NCBI GenBank assembly: GCA_026415235.1 | Contig: JAOAHM010000019.1 | Coordinates: 1-64,000 of the forward strand | Origin: Ignavibacteria bacterium | Lineage (GTDB): Bacteria > Bacteroidota > Ignavibacteria > Ch128b | Length of the DNA stretch: 64,000 bases | Direction of reading: 5' to 3' | Shown: positions 39,963 to 50,545 of the stretch, one piece after another | Layout: each line of letters begins with the position of its first letter | Numbering within the stretch: position 1 is the first letter of the stretch | Notes under the pieces: model-generated | Told to the model about the DNA's origin: nothing | Seen by the model: only the letters and a program-made list of their open reading frames with translations | Databases searched by the model: none | Program-made: the position numbers and the translations under genes

Positions 39963-41624
39963 TTATTCTTTTAACATCGGTATTTTAATTCCAAATTTTT
40001 TTGCATTTTGAATTGCTCTTTCATAACCTGCATCAGCATGGCGGACAATTCCCATACCAGGGTCATAAGTGAGTACTCTTTCTAATTTTTCATCAGCTTC
40101 TTTTGAACCATCAGCAACGATAACCATTCCAGCGTGGATTGAATAACCCATTCCAACTCCGCCACCGTGATGTACCGAAACCCAACTTGCACCACCAATT
40201 GTGTTCAGCATTGCATTCAAGATGGGCCAATCAGCAATTGCATCACTTCCATCTAACATTCCTTCAGTTTCGCGATTTGGAGAAGCAACCGATCCACAAT
40301 CAAGGTGATCTCGTCCAATAACAATTGGTGCTTTAACTTTTCCTTCTCGAACAAGTTTATTGAAAATTAATCCCATCTTTGCTCGTTCTCCATAACCGAG
40401 CCAACAAATTCTTGCAGGTAATCCCTGAAATTTTACATTCTCTTGAGCTAATTTTATCCAACGAACTAAAGATTTATTTTCAGGGAATGTATTAATAACT
40501 GCTTCGTCAGTTACATAAATATCTTGTGGGTCACCAGAAAGTGCAGCCCATCTGAAAGGACCTTTTCCATCGCAAAAAAGTGGGCGAATGTATTCGGGTA
40601 CAAATCCTGGAATATCAAACGCATTCTTTACTCCATTTGCAAAAGCTTCTCCACGAATATTGTTACCGTAATCAAATGTAATTGCACCTTTCTTTTGAAA
40701 TTCTAACATTGCTTGAAGATGAATAACAATTGATTGCTTTGCCATTTGAATGTATTTATCTGGATCACTTTTTCGAAGTTTGAGAGCTTCTTCATAGGGT
40801 ATACCATGTGGCACATAACCATTTAAAGTATCATGAGCTGAGGTTTGATCTGTAAGAACATCAGGAATAATTCCTCGTCTTAAAATTTCAGGTAGAATTT
40901 CTGCAGCATTTCCAAGTAATCCAACTGAAAGGGCTTTCTTTTCCTTTTTAGCGTTTAAAACAAGTTCAAGAGCTTCATCAAGACTTTCACTCATTATATC
41001 CAAATAACCTGTTTTTAATCTTTTTTCAATTCTCGAGCGGTCAACTTCAACTCCAAGGAATGCTGCACCGTTCATTTTTGCAGCAAGAGGTTGGGCACCG
41101 CCCATTCCTCCAAGTCCTGAGGTCAAAAGAAATTTTCCACTTAATGAGCCTCCAAAATATTTATCAGCGCATGCTGCGAATGTTTCGTATGTCCCTTGCA
41201 AAATCCCTTGTGTTCCAATATATATCCAACTACCTGCTGTCATTTGACCATACATAATTAAACCAAGTGCTTCGAGCCTTCGGAATTCATCCCATGTTGC
41301 CCACTTTGGAACAAGCATTGAATTGGAAATAATAACTCGTGGCGCAAGAGTATGTGTTTTGAAAACAGCAACAGGTTTTCCGGATTGAATTAAAAGCGTC
41401 TCATCATTTTCTAAATTTTTTAATTCACGCACAATTGCATGATAACAATCCCAGTTTCGAGCAGCTTTCCCAATTCCACCATAAACAATTAATTCTTCAG
41501 GTTTCTCGGCAACTTCCGGGTCAAGATTATTCATTAACATTCGGAGGGCTGCTTCTTGAATCCAACCCTTAGTGTTTAATTGTGTCCCTCTTGGTGCTCT
41601 AATTGGTTCGTATTTGTAATTCAT
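39963..41624 (-). CDS. hutU: Urocanate hydratase
   Basis: [44 protein letters not shown]. Confidence 0.98.
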   Translation of the reverse strand: MNYKYEPIRAPRGTQLNTKGWIQEAALRMLMNNLDPEVAEKPEELIVYGGIGKAARNWDCYHAIVRELKNLENDETLLIQSGKPVAVFKTHTLAPRVIISNSMLVPKWATWDEFRRLEALGLIMYGQMTAGSWIYIGTQGILQGTYETFAACADKYFGGSLSGKFLLTSGLGGMGGAQPLAAKMNGAAFLGVEVDRSRIEKRLKTGYLDIMSESLDEALELVLNAKKEKKALSVGLLGNAAEILPEILRRGIIPDVLTDQTSAHDTLNGYVPHGIPYEEALKLRKSDPDKYIQMAKQSIVIHLQAMLEFQKKGAITFDYGNNIRGEAFANGVKNAFDIPGFVPEYIRPLFCDGKGPFRWAALSGDPQDIYVTDEAVINTFPENKSLVRWIKLAQENVKFQGLPARICWLGYGERAKMGLIFNKLVREGKVKAPIVIGRDHLDCGSVASPNRETEGMLDGSDAIADWPILNAMLNTIGGASWVSVHHGGGVGMGYSIHAGMVIVADGSKEADEKLERVLTYDPGMGIVRHADAGYERAIQNAKKFGIKIPMLKE

Positions 41625-41626
41625 AG

Positions 41627-41962
41627 TTATTGTTTGAAATGTTTGTTTAAGATGTTTTCATATTGTTTAAGTAATGGTTTATAAATCCACTTCATGAAGA
41701 AAATTGATTTTTTAATTTTTTCTCTCAATAGTTTTGCGTTTTCCGTGAGTTGAAGTTCAAGTCTTTTTATTTCTTCTTTAGTGAGTCTAATTGGTGATTG
41801 CGAAGACGAGAGTTTTTCATTTAGGCTTTGATAAATTCTTATTTCAGTTATGTAACGATTATCACCTTCAATTTGTCTGAGAATTTGTTTTACCATTGTT
41901 TGAAGTAATTTTTTCTCAGATGCATCGAAATCAAAATTGTAATTTTTAAATAATGGTTTCAT
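41627..41962 (-). CDS. Hypothetical protein, 111 aa
   Basis: Tight operon spacing between adenosine deaminase and hutU; no recognised domain. Confidence 0.65.
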   Translation of the reverse strand: MKPLFKNYNFDFDASEKKLLQTMVKQILRQIEGDNRYITEIRIYQSLNEKLSSSQSPIRLTKEEIKRLELQLTENAKLLREKIKKSIFFMKWIYKPLLKQYENILNKHFKQ

Positions 41963-41963
41963 A

Positions 41964-43052
41964 TCACTTAAACGCCAATAATTTTTCTCTGACTTTTTGA
42001 TAACCAGGTTTTATTACATTGTAGATATAATCAATTCGCTCATTGTAATGAATGAAAGCACTTTTCATTGCATTAATTGTGAGTTTCTCCATATCGTCCA
42101 ATGTCAATCCAAAAACTTCTGCTGCTACTTTGAACTCATTTGACATTGTTGTATTTGACATCAATCGATCATCAGTATTTAAGAAAACTCGGAACTTATT
42201 CTTGTAATAAATTCCAAATGGATGCTGCTCAAGACTTTTTACAGCTCCAGTATGAACATTACTTAATAAGCAAATCTCAAGTGGAATTCTTTTATCGAGA
42301 ACATATTGTGCTAATGTCCCCATTGCAACAAGCTGTCCATCAATAACAGTCATATCTTCAATTAATCTTGTTGCATGACCAAGTCTATGTGCACCACACC
42401 ACTGGAGTGCCTGCCAAATTGATTCTTTCCCCCAAGCTTCACCCGCATGAATTGTAATGTTAAAGTTTGCTCGCTGAATATATTGAAAAGCTTCGATGTG
42501 TTTTTTCGGAGGATATCCACCTTCTTCTCCAGCAAGGTCAAATCCAACAACTCCTCGATCTCTAAAATCTACAGCAAGTTCAGCCATCTCAAGACTTAAC
42601 TTCATATTTCGCATTGCACAGATAATCAAACCGTAACCAACACCATATTTTTGTTTTCCTTTTTCAAGTCCATTCAAAACTGCTTGGACAACTTCCTCCC
42701 AATGCAATCCTTTTTGAGTATGGAACACAGGAGCAAAGCGAGTTTCAACATAAACAACTCCATCATAGTACATATCTTCAATCATTTCAAAGGCGACTCG
42801 TTCGAGTGCTTCCTTTGTTTGCATCACTGCAGTTGTATGTTCGAAGCCACGGAGATATTCAACAAGATTTCCTTTGTTTGCACCTTCATGAAACCAAGCT
42901 GCAAGTTCTTCAGGATCAGAAGTTGGAAGCTTGTTATACTTAATATCTTTTGCCAGTTCTATGATTGTTTGTGGCCTTAATCCACCATCTAAGTGGTCGT
43001 GTAGTAATACTTTAGGTACTTCTCGAATAATTTCTAAAGTTTCTTTACGCAT
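41964..43052 (-). CDS. Adenosine deaminase family protein
   Basis: LHDHLDGGLRP, FDLAGEEGGYPP, NITIHAGEAWG, LNTDDRLMSNTT. Confidence 0.92.
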   Translation of the reverse strand: MRKETLEIIREVPKVLLHDHLDGGLRPQTIIELAKDIKYNKLPTSDPEELAAWFHEGANKGNLVEYLRGFEHTTAVMQTKEALERVAFEMIEDMYYDGVVYVETRFAPVFHTQKGLHWEEVVQAVLNGLEKGKQKYGVGYGLIICAMRNMKLSLEMAELAVDFRDRGVVGFDLAGEEGGYPPKKHIEAFQYIQRANFNITIHAGEAWGKESIWQALQWCGAHRLGHATRLIEDMTVIDGQLVAMGTLAQYVLDKRIPLEICLLSNVHTGAVKSLEQHPFGIYYKNKFRVFLNTDDRLMSNTTMSNEFKVAAEVFGLTLDDMEKLTINAMKSAFIHYNERIDYIYNVIKPGYQKVREKLLAFK

Positions 43053-43207
43053 AAAGCCCTCTGATTTTTTGAAGAGTGGTTGTGAAAGTTTTAGTATACA
43101 ATGTTATTCCTTTCTTTCAAATTTAAAGAAATGGGTTTGGTTTTTCAATTAATTGAGTTTTATTGTGAAAAAATATTAAGGTTCAGATTAGATAAAAACT
43201 TGAGGAG

Positions 43208-43282
43208 TCGGGGCGGGCGGATTCGAACCGCCGACCTCCTGGTCCCGAACCAGGCGCTCTAACCGGGCTGAGCCACGCCCCG
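43208..43282 (-). tRNA. tRNA-Pro (anticodon CGG)
   Basis: Reverse complement CGGGGCGTGGCTCAGCCCGGTTAGAGCGCCTGGTTCGGGACCAGGAGGTCGGCGGTTCGAATCCGCCCGCCCCG+A folds as cloverleaf; loop TTCGGGA. Confidence 0.96.
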
Positions 43283-43389
43283 CTCGTTTGATAAATCTTG
43301 AAGTGAACGAAAATTCAGTACAAATATAAGAGAATTGAAATTGAATTTTTTCTTTTGATAGAAACAGAAGGAAATTAGAAGACTAAAAT

Positions 43390-44709
43390 CTAACCCTCTG
43401 CAATGTTTGCTGGTTTAAGAGTGAAATAAACTCTTGTCCACTTCCCTTCTTCACTTGCGATCCAGAAGTGCTCGCCATGTTTATCAATAATAGCTTTGAC
43501 GATTAATAGACCTAAGCCAAGACCTTTCTCACCGCTTGTTCCACGAGTTGTAAACTTTTTCGTTGAAACTAACAGGTTCATTAATATTTCTCGGTCAATT
43601 CCTACTCCAGAGTCAACGACAAGTACAACAAGTTTATTTATTTTCTCATGGTAATGAGTATGAATTTCAATTGAACTATTGGGATGAGAAAATTTAATCG
43701 CATTATCAAGTAAATTTTTCAAAACTTCTATAATTAAAAATTCGTCCCCATAGACATAGAGTTCTGGTTTTGAGTTAACTAAAATTTTGATATTCTTTCT
43801 CTCTGCAATTTTCGACATGGTCTTTGCAACAAAATTAATTGTAGAAGTCACATCAAATTCTGTGGAATTTAATGTGAGGGAAGGTGACTCGTATTTTGTC
43901 CATTCAATAATTTTATTAAGCGCATTTAATTGTTGTTGAGAAAGTTCAAAAATATTTTCTGCGAATTTTTTTACTTCACTTCGATTTTTGTATTGTCCTT
44001 CTTTAAGCAATTGACAATATCCAAAAACACTTGTTAATGGTGTTCGTAAATCATGAGAGATGATTGATACAAGTTTGTCTCTTTGAAATTTTATTTTTTC
44101 AAGTTCATCTTTGATTTTATCAACTTCACTTCTTGGTTCTTCTTTTTTTATGAACTTTGCAACAACAGCTTTACCATTTGAAGGAATTTCTTTTACATGT
44201 TCTTTTACAACGGTTTCTTCTTTTACTTTTATTTCTGTTAAAGGAATTGATTGTGTCTGTTTTGGAGAAAAATTTTTTGTTTCTGTTTTAGGCGTCTGAA
44301 TTTTTGTTTCTACAGGTTTTGAATTTTGAACATCATCAAATTTTTTTGTGGGTTCTTTTGGTCTATAAAAATTATATGAAGGTTCTTGATACCAAAATTT
44401 TTCTCTTTCAATAGGTTTTCTCTCAACTTTTCTTGTTATTAAAAAAATGAAAAGTATCAAAAAAAGAATTATACTACCTATGAAAGAAACTAACTCAAAC
44501 GAACTTATTGTAATAACATCAGTCGACAAAACTTCCTTAGTTAACAAATCATAAAATTGAATTAATGTAATTATACCAAGACCAACAATGATCAGAAAAA
44601 ATCCGCCTTTAAATTCAAAGTCCCTGAGTAATAAAATACTTATTACTATATTGATTGTATTCAACAATATCGAAATTAAAATCAAACTTTGATATGTTTC
44701 AAAACTCAC
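43390..44709 (-). CDS. Membrane sensor histidine kinase
   Basis: TMs; H-box SIISHDLRTPLTSVFGYCQLL; LLDNAIKFSHP N-box; DSGVGID; GEKGLGLGLLIVK. Confidence 0.93.
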   Translation of the reverse strand: MSFETYQSLILISILLNTINIVISILLLRDFEFKGGFFLIIVGLGIITLIQFYDLLTKEVLSTDVITISSFELVSFIGSIILFLILFIFLITRKVERKPIEREKFWYQEPSYNFYRPKEPTKKFDDVQNSKPVETKIQTPKTETKNFSPKQTQSIPLTEIKVKEETVVKEHVKEIPSNGKAVVAKFIKKEEPRSEVDKIKDELEKIKFQRDKLVSIISHDLRTPLTSVFGYCQLLKEGQYKNRSEVKKFAENIFELSQQQLNALNKIIEWTKYESPSLTLNSTEFDVTSTINFVAKTMSKIAERKNIKILVNSKPELYVYGDEFLIIEVLKNLLDNAIKFSHPNSSIEIHTHYHEKINKLVVLVVDSGVGIDREILMNLLVSTKKFTTRGTSGEKGLGLGLLIVKAIIDKHGEHFWIASEEGKWTRVYFTLKPANIAEG

Positions 44710-44843
44710 ATTTATTTCTCCAGTAAAGATAGTTTTTCACTAAGATTATCGAATTATTAGTCTATTTTTTTCAGATAATAAATTTTAAACTTGAATAACA
44801 CCTTACCGATAATAACGATGAAATTTGATTAACAACGAATGAT

Positions 44844-45047
44844 TTGAGAATTAAATTGAAGCCTTACTCGACTGACTGGCAAAAAAAATTTGAAGAACTA
44901 CCTGCAAAAAAAGTTGCAAGAGATTATTCTGAATTAAAAGCGTTAATTTTATCAAGATTACATAATAATTATTACAACGAAGAAAAAATTAATCAAATAG
45001 TCGCTGATAAAATTTTAGGTGACATAACCAAATTTTTCAGAAAGTAA
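44844..45047 (+). CDS. Small protein, possible FlgM-like (anti-sigma28) C-terminal similarity
   Basis: TTG start; YSELKALILSRLHNNYYNEEKINQIVADKILGDITKFF resembles FlgM C-terminal helices by eye. Confidence 0.4.
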   Translation: MRIKLKPYSTDWQKKFEELPAKKVARDYSELKALILSRLHNNYYNEEKINQIVADKILGDITKFFRK

Positions 45048-45168
45048 CTTTCTTAAATACTATAGCCTACCATAATTTCAGAAAATTATTTCATTAAGTA
45101 TTTTCGCATTAGGAATGAGTCTAATCGTAAGTTGAAGATTATCAAATATTGAATTTTGGAGATAGATT

Positions 45169-46560
45169 ATGAAACAAAAAATACTTGTAATTGATGATGA
45201 TGAACTCGTGAGTTCTTCACTCAAAAGAGCTTTGACACAAAGTGGTTATGATGTTGAAATTGCTTTAAGTGGACGTGATGGTTTACAAAAAATTGAAAGT
45301 TATGAGCCTGATATGATTTTGTTGGATATTTTCTTAGGTGATTTGAATGGAATGGATGTTCTGAAAAGTATTCAATCATTTAATCCAGATTTACCTGTTG
45401 TAATGATTACAGGCTTTGCAGATGTTCAAACTGCAGTCAATGCAATTAAAATGGGGGCAATTGATTTCATTCTTAAGCCAATAAATTTAGACCAGTTAGA
45501 AGTTATCATTAATAAAACATTAAAACAGGTTGCTCTTCAAAAAGAAATTCAACGGTTAAAACTTATTGCTAAAGAAGGTGAAATAACTCGTGAGATGTTT
45601 GGTAACAGTCGAGTTATGCGTTCGACATTGGATGCGGTTGAAAAAATTGCTATGAGTGAAGGCACAACCATTTTAATCGAAGGTGAAAGTGGCTCAGGGA
45701 AAGAAATGATTGCTCGCTATATTCACAGTATTTCAAGTAGACGAGACGGTCCTTTTGTAGCGATTAACTGTGGAGCAATTCCAAAAGAATTAGCTGAAAG
45801 TGAGTTATTTGGAAGTGAAAAAGGTGCTTATACTGGCGCAGGTGATAAAACTCGTATTGGCAAGTTCGAGCTTGCTGATGGTGGAACTATTTTACTAGAT
45901 GAAATAGGTGAGTTGAGCTTAGATTTACAAGTAAAATTGTTAAGAGTTTTACAAGAGAAGAAATTTTTTAGACTTGGTGGAACTAAAGAAATAAGTGTGA
46001 ATGTCAGAATTATTGCTGCTACAAATAAAGACCTTCGAGAAGCTGTAAACAATAAGCTTTTTCGAGAAGACCTTTATTATAGATTAAATGTCGCTTCGGT
46101 TTATGTTCCACCTTTGAGAGAAAGAAAGGAAGATATTCCTTTACTAGCTATGACTTTTATTGATGAATTTAATAAAGCTATGAATAAAAATGTCAAAAGA
46201 ATTTCTTCTGAAGCTCTTGAATTATTGCAAAAGTATTCCTGGCCTGGTAATGTTAGAGAATTGAGAAACACCATTGAAAGAGCTGTTTTACTCTCAAATA
46301 GCGACGAACTGAAACCTGAACACTTAAACTTTTTTGAAAAGGAAAAAGAACCAACAACCTTTTCCAACGATGATTATATTTTAAAGATTCCAAAAAGTGG
46401 TGTAAAAATGGATCAAGTCGTGAGAGATTTGATAATACAAACTCTCGAAATTACTGATGGTAATCAAATTCAAGCAGCAAAAATATTGGGTATTTCAAGG
46501 TCAAAACTTCGATACAGAATGGAACAACTAAACATTGAAGTTAAAAGACAAGTCAAATGA
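45169..46560 (+). CDS. Sigma54-dependent response regulator (NtrC/AtoC type)
   Basis: REC domain; GESGSGKEMIARYIH; GAYTGAGD (GAFTGA); C-term HTH ILGISRSKLRYRMEQL. Confidence 0.96.
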   Translation: MKQKILVIDDDELVSSSLKRALTQSGYDVEIALSGRDGLQKIESYEPDMILLDIFLGDLNGMDVLKSIQSFNPDLPVVMITGFADVQTAVNAIKMGAIDFILKPINLDQLEVIINKTLKQVALQKEIQRLKLIAKEGEITREMFGNSRVMRSTLDAVEKIAMSEGTTILIEGESGSGKEMIARYIHSISSRRDGPFVAINCGAIPKELAESELFGSEKGAYTGAGDKTRIGKFELADGGTILLDEIGELSLDLQVKLLRVLQEKKFFRLGGTKEISVNVRIIAATNKDLREAVNNKLFREDLYYRLNVASVYVPPLRERKEDIPLLAMTFIDEFNKAMNKNVKRISSEALELLQKYSWPGNVRELRNTIERAVLLSNSDELKPEHLNFFEKEKEPTTFSNDDYILKIPKSGVKMDQVVRDLIIQTLEITDGNQIQAAKILGISRSKLRYRMEQLNIEVKRQVK

Positions 46561-47279
46561 GCCAAGAAATTAAACATCAATACAAAATTTTAATTATTGA
46601 CGATAACCCACTTGAGCTTGGATTAATTAGACTCGTCATCCAAAAAAATTTTCCAGAGCTTAAAACTTTTACACTAACTAAACCTCCAGATTGGTCTTCT
46701 TTTTTCCAAAACCAAGATATTGATGCAATAATAATAGACTATAGATTACCTGAGAAAAATGGACTTGAGGTTATTAAAGATTTGAGAAATTTTAATAAAG
46801 AAGTTCCAACCTACTTAATCACCGCTCTCGAACGAGATGAAATTGAACAAGATATTATAAAATCTGGTGCAACAGATTTAATTGTAAAAGATAGAAGTTA
46901 TTCAAATTTGGTTTCAAAAATTAATGATTTAATTCTTAAAAGGTCATTTGAAAAATTTGAACAAGAACTTAACTCATTAAAGTATATTCTTAACACTTTA
47001 TCTAATTTGTTAGTATTAAAAATAGATGAAACTGAAAACTGTATCGAAGTGCTTGGAGGATACAAAGATTTACCTCAACTATCATCATCTGTGATGTTTA
47101 ATGATGGTTGGAAAAAATATTTTTATGAAATTTTCTCAGAACAGAAAAAAGAATTAAGCACATTATCTCAAAATATTACTGAAAAAAAATCTTTTCAAAT
47201 TACTATTGACAATTCAGTCAATAAGATTAATGCACTTCTTCTTAAGTCGACTTACTATTATTTAATTCTTCAATTTTAA
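46557..47279 (+). CDS. Response regulator with uncharacterised C-terminal domain
   Basis: REC: LIIDDNPLELG...AIIIDYRLPEKNG...YLITA...IVKDRS; ATGA overlap with upstream NtrC-type gene. Confidence 0.85.
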   Translation: MSQEIKHQYKILIIDDNPLELGLIRLVIQKNFPELKTFTLTKPPDWSSFFQNQDIDAIIIDYRLPEKNGLEVIKDLRNFNKEVPTYLITALERDEIEQDIIKSGATDLIVKDRSYSNLVSKINDLILKRSFEKFEQELNSLKYILNTLSNLLVLKIDETENCIEVLGGYKDLPQLSSSVMFNDGWKKYFYEIFSEQKKELSTLSQNITEKKSFQITIDNSVNKINALLLKSTYYYLILQF

Positions 47280-47466
47280 AACATCTCCTAAAATCGTCCA
47301 CACTGCGTGATAATAATCCACAATTGGCTAATTTCAGCCACTTCTTGTAATTCAAAGTTGCCCCACCAAAAAAATCAATCGTTATAACTAATTGAAATTA
47401 AATCACTTACAGCAATCAAAAATAATAAGTTATTTCTGGCATTATGATTGACTTAAAAGGAAAAAA

Positions 47467-47700
47467 GTGGAGAAGATGATGGAATTGAAATCTAAATATA
47501 ATCAGGAAATTAGAAACACTCAGGTTATTCCAATTGTGCTTTCGTTTGTGTTCTTTAACGCAATTGTGAAAGAATTTGATTGGTTAATTCTAAGTTCAAT
47601 AGTTTGTTTGATTGCATTAGCAATCATCTTCAAAATATGGAGCGGGAATTTGCGATTGGGAGTTGGGGAAAAATTAAATAATCCCAGGAGGATAAAATGA
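47467..47700 (+). CDS. Small membrane protein of unknown function
   Basis: Two hydrophobic segments; ATGA overlap with downstream sigma factor. Confidence 0.6.
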   Translation: MEKMMELKSKYNQEIRNTQVIPIVLSFVFFNAIVKEFDWLILSSIVCLIALAIIFKIWSGNLRLGVGEKLNNPRRIK

Positions 47701-48389
47701 CAACTACAACACTTTGGAAAGAATACAAAAAAACAAAAGCCTCAGAATTGAAAACGGCATTGATTAAACAGTATCTCCGTCTGGTTCATTATGTACTTCA
47801 TAGAACTGAGTTGAAAGGGGCGGAATTACTTAACGAACAGGATTTTTATCAATTTGGTATCCTTGGTTTAAGTGAGGCAATTGACCGATTTAATCCAAAC
47901 TACGGGGTTAAATTTGAAACCTACGCAATTCCCAGAATAAGAGGAATGATCCTTGATGAACTTAGAAAACTCGATTTCATTCCAAGGTCATACAAAGAGA
48001 ATGTCAAAAAAGAACTTGAAGAAGAAAATGCTCGTCGAAGAGAGAATGACCAATATGAATTAACAATCTCAGATTATTTGAGAGAATATCAAAGACTTTC
48101 TCTCTCTCAACAAGTTGGTGAAGAAGATGATACTATTCTTGATTTATTACCAAGTAAGGCAGAGACACCACAAGAGATCGCTGAGCGAGAAAATGTCAAA
48201 GAATTGATAATAAATGAAATCAATAAACTCCCAGAACGGCAACGTTTAATCATTACGCTTTATTATTACGAAGATATGAATTATCAAGAAATTGCTGATG
48301 TATTGAATGTTTCGGTATCAAGGGTTTCACAAATTCATACTGAAGTAATCGAAAAATTAAGAAAAAGATTAAGAAAAATATTGAGGTGA
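47697..48389 (+). CDS. FliA/WhiG-type sigma factor (sigma28 family)
   Basis: DFYQFGILGLSEAIDRFNPNYGVKFETYAIPRIRGMILDELR; LPERQRLIITLYYYEDMNYQEIADVLNVSVSRVSQIHTEVIEKLR. Confidence 0.94.
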   Translation: MTTTTLWKEYKKTKASELKTALIKQYLRLVHYVLHRTELKGAELLNEQDFYQFGILGLSEAIDRFNPNYGVKFETYAIPRIRGMILDELRKLDFIPRSYKENVKKELEEENARRRENDQYELTISDYLREYQRLSLSQQVGEEDDTILDLLPSKAETPQEIAERENVKELIINEINKLPERQRLIITLYYYEDMNYQEIADVLNVSVSRVSQIHTEVIEKLRKRLRKILR

Positions 48390-48393
48390 TTAC

Positions 48394-49242
48394 ATGCAAA
48401 TTCAAAATGAGTTAACTAATTATTTTTCTTCGTCGTTTGATTATTTGCCAAATACATCAAAGTTAGATTTGGAAGTATTAAAAATTTTATCAACTAACGA
48501 AGTTTCTTTTCAACAAGTAGTGGAAATAATCAATAAAGACCATTCATTAGCTGCAAGAATTTTAGCTCTTGCGAATTCACCCGTTTATGGATTAACAAAA
48601 AGAATTTCTACAATCGAATTAGCAATTTCTATTTTAGGAATTGATACAGTTAAGGATTTAGTGATTGGTTTTTCAATAATTAATTCGACATTAAAAGATA
48701 AAGATAGATATTTTATTGCTGATGCTTTTAATCAACATTCTTATCTATGCGGTTATATTTCGCAGTTACTTGCAAATGATTTCGATTATCCAGTTAAAAA
48801 CGAAGCTTTTGTTGCAGGGCTATTACATGATATTGGAATTGCAATCAGTCACCGTTATTTGAATAAAGAGTTTAAGTTAGTTAGTGAATTAAAGTTTTAT
48901 AAAAAGATTAATCAAACTAAAGCAGAAAATTTAATTATTGGAAAAACTCATTGTGAGATTGGTGCATCAATTGCAGAGAAATGGAACTTACCTGAGCCTT
49001 TAATTGATGCAATTAGATTTCATCACACACCTTCGTCAGCGGAAAAAAATCAAAAATTAGTTTCAATTGTACATTTAGCTGATTTTATTGCTTCAAAAGA
49101 AGCACCACAGTATTTACTCAGTTCCGAAGACGAACCCTTAGACAAATCAATCATTTCGATTTTGAACATACCTGATGAGAGTTATTTGTATGATGTGATA
49201 AATAATGTTTCAAATTTAATTTCAACAGTTGGATTATATTAA
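48394..49242 (+). CDS. HDOD domain protein
   Basis: VEIINKDHSLAARILALANSPVYGLTKRISTIELAISILGIDTVKDLVIG; FVAGLLHDIGIAI. Confidence 0.93.
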   Translation: MQIQNELTNYFSSSFDYLPNTSKLDLEVLKILSTNEVSFQQVVEIINKDHSLAARILALANSPVYGLTKRISTIELAISILGIDTVKDLVIGFSIINSTLKDKDRYFIADAFNQHSYLCGYISQLLANDFDYPVKNEAFVAGLLHDIGIAISHRYLNKEFKLVSELKFYKKINQTKAENLIIGKTHCEIGASIAEKWNLPEPLIDAIRFHHTPSSAEKNQKLVSIVHLADFIASKEAPQYLLSSEDEPLDKSIISILNIPDESYLYDVINNVSNLISTVGLY

Positions 49243-49243
49243 C

Positions 49244-50545
49244 ATGAATGCACTAAAGCTAAATACAGAAATAAAATTATTTAACGAAAATTTATTAAGT
49301 AATAAAGAAATTTATAATGAAACTAATATATCCTTAAGTCGAAAATCAATTATTAATGATTTTGAGATACTTTCATTAGTAAACGAAATCAATAATACTT
49401 TAAAGAAAGATTTGACACTGAAAGAGATTACAGAGCAAGTCTTTCAAAAAATTCAAAGATTACTGAGCTACAAATCTTATTTCATTGATATATTCTACAA
49501 AGGAAGTTTAGTTTTTGAGTTTATGAAAGATTGTGAGATTAGTTTCAAAGAAATGCTTCGAGATTATGGAGTTATTAAAATAGCCATTGAGGAAAAAAGA
49601 AGTTTATTCATAAATAATCCGATTAAACAAAATAATGATGAAGAAGAGAGTATCTTGATTATACCAGTAACCACTGATAATTTTTCAAATATAATTTTTG
49701 GAATTGTTGTGGAAGGAAAAAGAGATGAATATTTCCAGCAATACTTTGTGTTATTTGAATTAATTTTCAATGCTTTAGCAAACTCGCTTCTTACAAAAAT
49801 CATTGACAAAGAAAACGGAATGTTAAGAAGCATTTTGAAAGAAAAGGATTTTGTAATTAAAGAAGAGCTTAACTATTCTACGGTTGGAAAGATTTGTCTT
49901 AGATCATTTCATAGCTTGAAAAATCGAACACAAGTTATTGTAAGTTCTTTCAACTTGCTTCAAAAATTAATAATTGACTCTACTGATCAAAAATTAGAAA
50001 AAATATTCTCTATACTAAATAAAGAAATTCCAGATTTTACGAAGTCTATAAAAATGATTTCGGAAATTTCTAAAAATTTGATATCTGAGAAATCACCGAT
50101 GTATTTTGAAATTGATAGGTTTATCTTTGAAATAAAAGAATTTATTGATGTTTCTGGAATTGCCAACAATTTTGAAATAATTATAGAACATTTATCGAAG
50201 TCAAAAATTTATGGTAATTATGATAAATTATTCCAAGCGTTTTTGTTATTAATTATGGAGTTGTACGAAGAAGGTTGTAGTAAAATTTTTGTCTCGACTA
50301 TTGAAGATGCTTTAAGAATAAATTTATCATTAAATATTCAAGTATCAGATAAAAGTTTAAATAATTTGTTGAAGGAGAATTCAAATATTAATTTTGTTCA
50401 AATCAAAGGGTTGTTTAAGCAAAACAATTGTACTTTAATTACAAAAAATGCGCAGGATAAAATTGAGATTTTGATTTCCATTCCAAAAAGATCCAGTCAG
50501 TTCAAATCAAAAGAAATTAAAAATGCCTCGGATTTTAGTTGTTGA
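49244..50545 (+). CDS. GAF-like sensor protein with degenerate histidine-kinase-like C-terminus
   Basis: GAF-like middle region; H-box-like CLRSFHSLKNRTQVIVSSF; no recognisable N/G boxes. Confidence 0.65.
   Translation: MNALKLNTEIKLFNENLLSNKEIYNETNISLSRKSIINDFEILSLVNEINNTLKKDLTLKEITEQVFQKIQRLLSYKSYFIDIFYKGSLVFEFMKDCEISFKEMLRDYGVIKIAIEEKRSLFINNPIKQNNDEEESILIIPVTTDNFSNIIFGIVVEGKRDEYFQQYFVLFELIFNALANSLLTKIIDKENGMLRSILKEKDFVIKEELNYSTVGKICLRSFHSLKNRTQVIVSSFNLLQKLIIDSTDQKLEKIFSILNKEIPDFTKSIKMISEISKNLISEKSPMYFEIDRFIFEIKEFIDVSGIANNFEIIIEHLSKSKIYGNYDKLFQAFLLLIMELYEEGCSKIFVSTIEDALRINLSLNIQVSDKSLNNLLKENSNINFVQIKGLFKQNNCTLITKNAQDKIEILISIPKRSSQFKSKEIKNASDFSC

Noticed and set aside
47327-47342. TGGCT-aatttc-AGCCA repeat downstream of the response regulator
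   Set aside because: 5-bp stem without T tract; insufficient for a terminator call
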